Source of the DNA: Lates calcarifer
Lineage: Eukaryota > Chordata > Actinopteri > Centropomidae
Assembly: GCF_001640805.2 (NCBI RefSeq)
Contig: NC_066851.1
Location: 10,375,550 to 10,439,549 of the forward strand
Reading direction: 5' to 3'
Length of the DNA: 64,000 bases
How positions within the stretch are numbered: position 1 is the first letter of the stretch; each line of letters starts with the position of its first letter. Under the pieces are notes generated by a model. The model had not been told where the DNA came from, made no database searches, and saw only the letters and a program-made list of their open reading frames with translations. Below are positions 57,726-61,010 of this stretch, piece by piece. Position numbers and translations under genes: made by a program.

Positions 57726-60508
57726 CTCACTCAATAAACAGACTTCTATCCAATCTAATATCAGGCTTTAAAGTAAGTGCTGCACACAGGGTGCGTATCA
57801 AGGGAGCCTGTTATAATTACCCAGCCAGATTTTACTGCGCCGTGTAAGGAACATAACAACGGCATGAGATAACTGTTTGCTGTCCACTTGACATTCCTCG
57901 ACGAACACGCACACCCAAGCAACAACAGGATGCAAGCCTAAATGGAAAGCAATCTCTTTTTAATTCACTCTTTAACACATGCCTTTACATAATGAAGGGA
58001 GATTTCTACTAGTCTAGAATAAAAATGGGGCATAAAAACAAACCGCTGCTCAGGAAGAAGTGGAGGTGCCAGGAATGTAATCTTGCAGAGGGCCTCTGCC
58101 AGGATGCTGAAGTGTTTGGAATATCTACACCACGTTCCAAAACCCCATTAATGGGCACATAAATCTGCAACATCAAGCTGTTTATATATTCATAAGTCAG
58201 CTAGGTCCTCCCCATAGAGCCACTTTCACTTTAGGTGAAGGTTGGTTGCGTGTTTGACTTTGTATTTATGTGAGTAGTGACTCGTATGTCTGTGTGTGGT
58301 ATGTTCACCCTTCACCTTTAATCCACAAGCAGTAATTAGTCTGAGCCTCGGCTGTACCCTTACAACTGATGAGAAAACTAGGAAACATGCAAGGGTACGA
58401 CCCTCCCCTTGGCATTGACCGCCCCCTCCCTTCCCATGGACACTCCTGTGTGAATTTGGAGCAAAGCCCCCCGGATAAATGGCAGGTTTAATGTAATCCC
58501 TATAAAATCCTGTTCATGCTGCTACTCTTTCTCTCTTTCTGCCTCTCTCTCTCTCCTCTTTCATTTTGTTGCTTCTCTCCCAGGGAGCACGTTAAATGGT
58601 TAACGGCGGGGCCAGCCGCGAGGTGTAAACCGCAAAGAGATGGGGCTAAGTGTTGGGAGCGTGGGACCACCACATGTGTGTGTGTGTGCGCAAGGGGAGA
58701 TTAGTCCCCTTTTACAGAGCCTGCTTTTTAATCTGCTCTACCCCAGTCTCTCTTGCTTTCCCTGTCTCTCTTTCTTTTTGACAGTGAGAGTTTTTAGCGT
58801 AGCTCTCAGCTTTAATCTCCACCACTCTGCCTCCACTCTGAGCTTGGTATTCAGAACAGACAGCATGCCACCGGGAACCCATTTTGTCAAGCTCACCCCA
58901 TAAAAAAAAAAAAAGGAATGAGAAGCTAGGATGGAGACACAGGGAAAGTGTGTGAGAATCAGAGAGTAGGCAAGAGAGACTGTGAGATGGAGGAAAAGAG
59001 AAATGGAGGGACAAGAAGCAGCAGACGAGAAAGATCAGAGTTAATGACAATCAGAAGGCCTGGAGTCTGCACTCACAGAGTCTGAAGCCCTGGTTCTTTG
59101 GCTGCTGCTGCTGCTGCTGCGAGGTCTCGCTGTAGACCGTGGTGATGTCTCCCTTCTCACAGCTGTTGTAGCAACGCCCGCCGCTGCACACCCTGCGGCA
59201 CAGCATAGGCGTGAAGACGATCTTGATGCGGTCCAGGCTGGATGTGAGGTTGGCCCCTGGAAAACACACACACACCTGGTTGAGAAGGAGCAGCAGCAGA
59301 GACAGGCTGGAGACGAGCTGCATCCTTCCTGCGTCAGCCTCACTGTGACACACTCCCAGTCTGGGCGAAGGGAGGTTTATAAGTGTGTGAGGGTGTGTGC
59401 TGACGGCTGGCCAGTGGCACGCTGCAGCTGAACCAGCGATGTGCCACAGGCCAGCAAATGGGAGAGAGAATACTATTAGGCATTGGGCTTGCATCCAAGC
59501 CCTTTATCTTTGGGAGAAGGTGTTTTGGATGTGTGTATGTGTGAAGGAGACAAAGAGAGCGTGAGTGCAAGTGAACATTGTGTAATGGTGGGAAACAGTT
59601 CAACAGCCGTTGCCCTGGTACAGTGCTAAAAAACAAGAGAAGCTTGAACAGCAGACAGCTGCGTACGCTGGATAGTGGATCAGTGGATGATGAAGTAGTG
59701 AAAGGAAAATAAAAACTGGGGAAATAATAGTTTTTCTTCTTGTTGTGGGTAGAGGCGCCAGTGTTCAGTGCCTGTCATGTCAGAGAGGTGACACTGCAGA
59801 TTCCCAAAGATATCAAAGCATGTAACTGTGCAAACACACACAAACTAACACACTGCTCATAGTCTTCTATGTGTGTTGACCAGCATCACACACACACACA
59901 CACACACAGAGAGTCACACACTGCATGCAGCTTTGATATCAAACGTCTGTCAGTTTGGTGTGATGCAGACCACAGAAGGCGTGGCGTGGGCGGACAGTGG
60001 GAGAGGGGAACTGCAGCCTGGGATGCTGCCAGTTTTTTTCCTTGTGGCTAATGTTCCATTTGGTGATGACACCACAGGATGTGCATGTATGTATCTTAGT
60101 CTCTGTGAACTGAGCCAGAACAGGATTGTGTTTGCTTTGACGTGGCTAAGGACAGTGGAAATGTTAAGTGTGCGTGTTTTAAAAAGTTCTACGACATCAG
60201 TTTCACCATGTGGAATAGATACGCTTGATTTTTTGGCCTTACCTGCTGGTAACAGTGCATTGTTGAACTGTCCGTAAAGCTGGCTGTCGCCGTTGGGCCT
60301 GTGAGCGTTAAAGGAGTGAATGCCACTTTGTCCATTTCTGTGTCCATGCCAGTTCCTATGCTCGCCGCTGAGGCCGTTAGTGTAGCCATTGCCACCGGGT
60401 AGGGCGTTGGAGGTGATGGGCCCAGAGGATGATGGATAACGTTTCACGGTGCGGGAGGTCCCTGTCTGCTGAGGGGAGGAGTCAGGGGGTCCCCGTCTCA
60501 CTTGGGTC
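12883..60508 (-). CDS. ltbp2: Latent TGF-beta-binding protein 2 (5'-partial, 38 coding exons in window)
   Basis: A secreted fibrillin-family glycoprotein of elastic fibres and microfibrils. In human it acts in ciliary zonule and fibulin-5/elastin assembly. The 38 exons total 5461 nt (about 1819 residues plus TGA), and nearly all internal exons are phase 1-1. Domain order is linker, hybrid-like region/EGF, linker, TB1, EGF, TB2, Pro-rich linker, 18 EGF, TB3, two EGF, TB4, linker, two EGF. Assignment to LTBP2 rather than LTBP1, 3 or 4 rests on blocks recalled from human LTBP2: [70 protein letters not shown] with [23 protein letters not shown] and [19 protein letters not shown]. The N-terminus of the long form lies right of the window. 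The protein is enlarged by extra EGF exons, and TB3 is LTBP1-like (see findings). Confidence 0.95.
13059..14562 (-). other. ltbp2: ltbp2 intron, 1.5 kb, with a fragment of repeat family A
   Basis: A fragment of family A lies at about 13372-13431 (AATCGGCAGATTAATCAACAATG...ATCATTAGTTGCACCCC). A 149-codon plus-strand open frame at 13685-14134 has no recognisable features. Confidence 0.5.
14563..14712 (-). CDS. ltbp2: ltbp2 exon 37: penultimate EGF
   Basis: 150 nt, phase 1-1. Contains [20 protein letters not shown] and [11 protein letters not shown], a block almost invariant among LTBPs; the VREG variant is the LTBP2 form. Confidence 0.95.
14869..15147 (-). CDS. ltbp2: ltbp2 exon 36: end of TB4 and acidic/Pro-rich linker
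   Basis: 279 nt. Starts [13 protein letters not shown], giving the last TB4 cysteine, and continues into a linker rich in Pro, Tyr, Asp and Gln ([27 protein letters not shown]). The GYEYG stretch matches human LTBP2 as recalled. Confidence 0.93.
15258..15431 (-). CDS. ltbp2: ltbp2 exon 35: TB4 domain
   Basis: 174 nt. Contains [31 protein letters not shown] and QCAFCP. The spacing between cysteines 6 and 7 is two residues (C-AF-C). Confidence 0.95.
15632..15960 (+). repeat. Full copy of dispersed repeat family A in an ltbp2 intron
   Basis: About 330 nt from near CTGCAGGTTATTTTC to near GATTAATAATCAAG. Contains CAAAGATACTGAATTTCC and CACATTTGAGAAGC blocks. It is inverted relative to the copy at 967-1290. 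The ends are AT-rich and the element is non-coding. Confidence 0.55.
16062..16199 (-). CDS. ltbp2: ltbp2 exon 34: EGF before TB4
   Basis: 138 nt, phase 1-1. [18 protein letters not shown] with [19 protein letters not shown], then GLNNTE. The CFCSPPL-LD block is the LTBP2 form as recalled. Confidence 0.94.
16483..16611 (-). CDS. ltbp2: ltbp2 exon 33: EGF after TB3
   Basis: 129 nt, phase 1-1. [18 protein letters not shown] with [12 protein letters not shown]. The D-A-[DN]-E-C start is shared with LTBP1 and LTBP2. Confidence 0.94.
16981..17073 (-). CDS. ltbp2: ltbp2 exon 32: end of TB3 and short linker
   Basis: 93 nt. Begins [12 protein letters not shown], giving the eighth TB3 cysteine, followed by a Ser/Pro linker ending EQRPYIG. 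Confidence 0.9.
   Translation of the reverse strand: MIITSCALMAVDYYPCLFPLQGLWENSALT
17173..17376 (-). CDS. ltbp2: ltbp2 exon 31: TB3 domain (latent-TGF-beta-binding type spacing)
   Basis: 204 nt. Starts with a linker ([15 protein letters not shown]), then [34 protein letters not shown] and [10 protein letters not shown]. Cysteines 6 and 7 are four residues apart (E-I-H-A), whereas TB1, TB2 and TB4 of this protein have two. The domain looks like LTBP1 TB3 rather than human LTBP2 TB3 as recalled. An NTT sequon precedes the CCC triplet. Confidence 0.95.
17377..18466 (-). other. ltbp2: ltbp2 intron upstream of the TB3 exon, 1.1 kb
   Basis: No gene, RNA or repeat that I can support. Confidence 0.5.
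18467..18601 (-). CDS. ltbp2: ltbp2 exon 30: EGF 18 of the central run
   Basis: 135 nt, phase 1-1. [19 protein letters not shown] with [15 protein letters not shown] and QCRSL. This is the EGF that immediately precedes TB3 in all LTBPs, and the CGxALCENV block is typical. Confidence 0.94.
19491..19619 (-). CDS. ltbp2: ltbp2 exon 29: EGF 17 of the central run
   Basis: 129 nt, phase 1-1. [19 protein letters not shown] with [10 protein letters not shown]. The donor is GTGTGT, weaker than most here. The intron upstream of it in the transcript (19620-25470) is 5.85 kb. Confidence 0.93.
19620..25470 (-). other. ltbp2: Large ltbp2 intron without supported genes
   Basis: 5.85 kb between EGF exons 28 and 29. 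Read on both strands, it shows poly-purine and CA-rich short tracts and open frames without protein similarity. I see no RNA gene, nested gene or complete mobile element. Regulatory elements are possible but cannot be recognised by eye. Confidence 0.6.
25471..25599 (-). CDS. ltbp2: ltbp2 exon 28: EGF 16 of the central run
   Basis: 129 nt, phase 1-1. [20 protein letters not shown] with [12 protein letters not shown]. The C-x3-C spacing (C-FMG-C) and the CGTW-CEN block match human LTBP2 as recalled, and they help separate this gene from ltbp1. Confidence 0.94.
26261..26383 (-). CDS. ltbp2: ltbp2 exon 27: EGF 15 of the central run
   Basis: 123 nt, phase 1-1. [19 protein letters not shown] with [13 protein letters not shown]. 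Confidence 0.94.
26384..28136 (-). other. ltbp2: ltbp2 intron, 1.75 kb
   Basis: Has a G-run near 26796-26807. No gene or repeat element is supported. Confidence 0.5.
28137..28262 (-). CDS. ltbp2: ltbp2 exon 26: EGF 14 of the central run
   Basis: 126 nt, phase 1-1. [20 protein letters not shown] with [12 protein letters not shown]; normal C-x-C spacing. Confidence 0.94.
28413..28532 (-). CDS. ltbp2: ltbp2 exon 25: EGF 13 of the central run
   Basis: 120 nt, phase 1-1. [19 protein letters not shown] with [15 protein letters not shown]; normal C-x-C spacing. The donor GTATAT runs into a GT/AC-rich tract at 28384-28412. Confidence 0.93.
28801..28926 (-). CDS. ltbp2: ltbp2 exon 24: EGF 12 (126-nt C-x2-C type)
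   Basis: [19 protein letters not shown] with [17 protein letters not shown]. Two residues separate the fourth and fifth cysteines instead of one. It is the last member of the six-exon block. Confidence 0.94.
29879..30004 (-). CDS. ltbp2: ltbp2 exon 23: EGF 11 (126-nt C-x2-C type)
   Basis: [19 protein letters not shown] with [17 protein letters not shown]; phase 1-1. Confidence 0.93.
30557..30682 (-). CDS. ltbp2: ltbp2 exon 22: EGF 10 (126-nt C-x2-C type)
   Basis: [19 protein letters not shown] with [17 protein letters not shown]; phase 1-1. In the transcript, the donor is followed within a few bases by a run of about 19 U (plus-strand A-run 30532-30549). Confidence 0.93.
30882..31007 (-). 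CDS. ltbp2: ltbp2 exon 21: EGF 9 (126-nt C-x2-C type)
   Basis: [19 protein letters not shown] with [17 protein letters not shown]; phase 1-1. Confidence 0.94.
31207..31332 (-). CDS. ltbp2: ltbp2 exon 20: EGF 8 (126-nt C-x2-C type)
   Basis: [19 protein letters not shown] with [17 protein letters not shown]; phase 1-1. Confidence 0.94.
31446..31571 (-). CDS. ltbp2: ltbp2 exon 19: EGF 7 (126-nt C-x2-C type)
   Basis: [19 protein letters not shown] with [17 protein letters not shown]; phase 1-1. It is the first member of the six-exon block. Confidence 0.94.
31685..31807 (-). CDS. ltbp2: ltbp2 exon 18: EGF 6 of the central run
   Basis: 123 nt, phase 1-1. [19 protein letters not shown] with [17 protein letters not shown]; normal C-x-C spacing. 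Confidence 0.94.
32006..32125 (-). CDS. ltbp2: ltbp2 exon 17: EGF 5 of the central run
   Basis: 120 nt, phase 1-1. [19 protein letters not shown] with [16 protein letters not shown]; normal C-x-C spacing. I recall no direct human LTBP2 counterpart, so it may be an additional repeat. Confidence 0.93.
32126..34616 (-). other. ltbp2: ltbp2 intron, 2.5 kb
   Basis: Contains short homopolymer tracts (G-run near 32810-32821, T-run near 34421-34443). A 173-codon plus-strand open frame at 32771-33292 has no recognisable features. No gene is supported. Confidence 0.55.
34617..34736 (-). CDS. ltbp2: ltbp2 exon 16: EGF 4 of the central run (C-x2-C type)
   Basis: 120 nt, phase 1-1. [19 protein letters not shown] with [18 protein letters not shown]. 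It corresponds in position to the C-x2-C EGF found early in the human LTBP1 and LTBP2 runs. Confidence 0.93.
35032..35151 (-). CDS. ltbp2: ltbp2 exon 15: EGF 3 of the central run
   Basis: 120 nt, phase 1-1. [19 protein letters not shown] with [14 protein letters not shown]. Confidence 0.94.
35342..35470 (-). CDS. ltbp2: ltbp2 exon 14: EGF 2 of the central run
   Basis: 129 nt, phase 1-1. [19 protein letters not shown] with [13 protein letters not shown]. Close to the NECLRDPCKGKGRC-type EGF of human LTBP2 as recalled. Confidence 0.94.
36001..36126 (-). CDS. ltbp2: ltbp2 exon 13: EGF 1 of the central run
   Basis: 126 nt, phase 1-1. [17 protein letters not shown] with [15 protein letters not shown]. 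The usual D-x-[DN]-E calcium-binding start is replaced by G-I-D-K. Human LTBP2 has a similar GIDRC as recalled, so this EGF probably binds calcium weakly or not at all. Confidence 0.93.
37009..37080 (-). CDS. ltbp2: ltbp2 exon 12: Asp/Thr-rich linker
   Basis: 72 nt, phase 1-1. Encodes [16 protein letters not shown] followed by TTQTVSVTG. Low-complexity linker between TB2 and the EGF run. The VxVTxGID join resembles the human LTBP2 linker end. Confidence 0.8.
37526..37562 (-). CDS. ltbp2: ltbp2 exon 11: 37-nt linker exon
   Basis: Enters in phase 0 and leaves in phase 1, encoding [13 protein letters not shown]. Acceptor TTTATAG with a T-rich tract, donor GTATTT (weak). It is kept because only its use together with the 20-nt exon upstream restores the frame. 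Confidence 0.65.
37827..37846 (-). CDS. ltbp2: ltbp2 exon 10: 20-nt microexon
   Basis: Encodes D-V-E-I-L-S-P between a GGTGGCAG acceptor and a GTAAGT donor, entering phase 1 and leaving phase 0. Together with the 37-nt exon it totals 57 nt (19 codons), so the pair can be included or skipped without a frameshift. Confidence 0.65.
38687..39016 (-). CDS. ltbp2: ltbp2 exon 9: end of TB2 and Pro/Gln/Tyr-rich linker
   Basis: 330 nt, phase 1-1. Starts [19 protein letters not shown] with the last TB2 cysteine, then an acidic EEEELQ patch. A repetitive linker follows with units such as [19 protein letters not shown] and [15 protein letters not shown]. The first block is very close to human LTBP2 as recalled; the linker is not conserved. 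Confidence 0.92.
39017..40517 (-). other. ltbp2: ltbp2 intron, 1.5 kb
   Basis: Read on both strands; no gene, RNA or repeat that I can support. Confidence 0.5.
40518..40682 (-). CDS. ltbp2: ltbp2 exon 8: TB2 domain
   Basis: 165 nt, phase 1-1. [16 protein letters not shown], then [18 protein letters not shown] and DRCPLPG. Cysteines 6 and 7 are two residues apart (C-DR-C). The SDKA and [14 protein letters not shown] blocks are LTBP2-like. Confidence 0.95.
40777..40899 (-). CDS. ltbp2: ltbp2 exon 7: EGF between TB1 and TB2
   Basis: 123 nt, phase 1-1. [19 protein letters not shown] with [19 protein letters not shown]. Confidence 0.95.
40900..44695 (-). other. ltbp2: ltbp2 intron, 3.8 kb
   Basis: No supported gene. 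Plus-strand open frames (for example 40925-41242 and 43223-43540) have no recognisable domain or splice context. Confidence 0.55.
44696..44770 (-). CDS. ltbp2: ltbp2 exon 6: end of TB1
   Basis: 75 nt, phase 1-1. Encodes [17 protein letters not shown] followed by RMNLTHCQ. It aligns with human LTBP2 [21 protein letters not shown] split across this exon, as recalled. NLT is a sequon. Confidence 0.92.
45542..45579. repeat. (GT)19 microsatellite
   Basis: Pure dinucleotide run in the 8.2-kb ltbp2 intron. Confidence 0.95.
50962..51001. repeat. (CA)n microsatellite, interrupted
   Basis: CA run with one interruption (ACACCACA) in the 8.2-kb ltbp2 intron. Confidence 0.93.
52970..53072 (-). CDS. ltbp2: ltbp2 exon 5: TB1 core
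   Basis: 103 nt, enters phase 0, leaves phase 1. Encodes [19 protein letters not shown], then [15 protein letters not shown]. The sequence is closer to LTBP1 TB1 (CGKALPGLSKQEDCCG, NKCQKCP as recalled) than to human LTBP2 TB1. Confidence 0.93.
53073..54270 (-). other. ltbp2: ltbp2 intron inside TB1, 1.2 kb
   Basis: Splits TB1 after ETVDGQ. No gene or element is supported. Confidence 0.5.
54271..54554 (-). CDS. ltbp2: ltbp2 exon 4: linker with His/Asn/Gly-rich tract and start of TB1
   Basis: 284 nt. Begins [19 protein letters not shown] and VQIHQVARV, the conserved LTBP1/2 block. A tract of His, Asn, Gly, Ser and Gln follows ([26 protein letters not shown]), then [11 protein letters not shown] opening TB1. 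Confidence 0.94.
55859..56065 (-). CDS. ltbp2: ltbp2 exon 3: EGF and linker
   Basis: 207 nt, phase 1-1. [33 protein letters not shown], then a Pro/His-rich linker ending [10 protein letters not shown]. This is a non-calcium-binding EGF, nearly identical to the human LTBP2 block as recalled. NST is a sequon. Confidence 0.95.
56066..59076 (-). other. ltbp2: ltbp2 intron, 3.0 kb
   Basis: Contains a CA microsatellite at 57671-57722 and purine/pyrimidine-rich stretches (57250-57420, 58520-58760). No gene is supported. Confidence 0.55.
57671..57722. repeat. (CA)26 microsatellite
   Basis: Pure dinucleotide run of about 52 nt in an ltbp2 intron. Confidence 0.95.
59077..59256 (-). CDS. ltbp2: ltbp2 exon 2: start of the hybrid-like Cys region, with poly-Gln
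   Basis: 180 nt, phase 1-1. [20 protein letters not shown], then [17 protein letters not shown] and a poly-Gln run coded by six CAG (59101-59120). The acceptor TTTTCCAG at 59257-59258 is inside a larger open frame that continues upstream to a signal-peptide start (next entry). Confidence 0.94.
59077..59323 (-). CDS. ltbp2: Putative alternative first coding exon of a short ltbp2 form (signal peptide)
   Basis: The open frame of exon 2 extends 67 nt upstream through the intron's own splice acceptor to an ATG at 59321-59323. It encodes [16 protein letters not shown] followed by VCVCFPG and then ANLTSSLDR. The first 22 residues have the shape of a cleavable signal peptide: short polar start, Leu-rich core, small residues after it. 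A TATA box lies just upstream. The frame runs from this ATG to the ltbp2 stop without a break (5262 nt, 1753 residues). LTBP1 is known to make a short form from an internal promoter at this same domain boundary. I recall no such form for human LTBP2, so this is an inference from sequence. Confidence 0.6.
59376..59381 (-). promoter_or_regulatory. ltbp2: TATA box of the putative internal ltbp2 promoter
   Basis: The minus strand reads CACTTATAAACCTCCC, with TATAAA at 59376-59381, 53-58 nt upstream of the signal-peptide ATG. A start about 30 nt downstream would leave a short 5' UTR of roughly 20-30 nt. Confidence 0.5.
59888..59908. repeat. Short (CA)n repeat
   Basis: About ten CA units in the ltbp2 intron upstream of the short-form promoter. 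Confidence 0.85.
60243..60508 (-). CDS. ltbp2: ltbp2 exon 1 of window: N-terminal linker of the long form
   Basis: 266 nt between a TTGACAG acceptor and a GTAAGG donor. Encodes [29 protein letters not shown] and [15 protein letters not shown], then an Asn/His/Gly-rich tail ([13 protein letters not shown]). The LSRTVRLHP and SSNALPPG blocks recalled from human LTBP2 sit at the same position, directly before the hybrid-like region. This exon would be absent from the putative short form. Confidence 0.85.
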
Positions 60509-60957
60509 CTGTCAATCACATCATCACAAGCCCATAAACACATGACCTCACGCAAAAGCTAATGTCCCAGCACATACATACACTCGCAAAGATACTCTCA
60601 TCAGCAACGTATGTGCATCACCGTGAAATCCATTTAAGTGTGGTCAGTGTGTGCAACAGAAAATAATATCCCTGAGAGACAAACATGCTGTCTTAGGTCA
60701 TAGCTTTGCTTAATTGATTTTATAGATAAGACACAACAATTTGGAAATAATTTTGTTTTAATTAAATTAATAATACCATATCATTCTTTAAGCACACAAG
60801 GTTTCTCAACTAACATCTGCTGTAAGTCAGACAGCCATGACCCTCACTAATTAATGAAAGATTCTGTTTGACATTAAAGATATTTTGCAATACAAGATTT
60901 TTCATCACTGATTAACAAAAAATAAAGTATCAGGCAACCAAAGGGAATAAGACTCAC

Positions 60958-61010
60958 AGGTCCTCGTTTTTGCGTGAGTGTGTGCGTCTGTGTGTGGCTG
61001 GTCTGTTTGC
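60958..61010 (-). CDS. ltbp2: Tentative upstream ltbp2 linker exon
   Basis: A strong GTGAGT donor follows a 53-nt open stretch encoding ANRPATHRRTHSRKNEDL, which joins in frame to TQVRRGPP of the next exon. The acceptor is CTTTTCTCTGAG at 61011-61012, with an alternative eight bases inside (CAAACAG). No conserved block is recognised, so it could be chance; the basic composition would suit a heparin-binding linker. Confidence 0.35.

Noticed and set aside
12883..60508. Assignment of the large gene to ltbp1
   Set aside because: TB1 and TB3 look LTBP1-like at first. However, the [24 protein letters not shown]...GCQPG, CFCSPPL-LD, HMDICW and VREG blocks and the linkage to pomt2 all fit LTBP2, so TB similarity is treated as retained ancestry.
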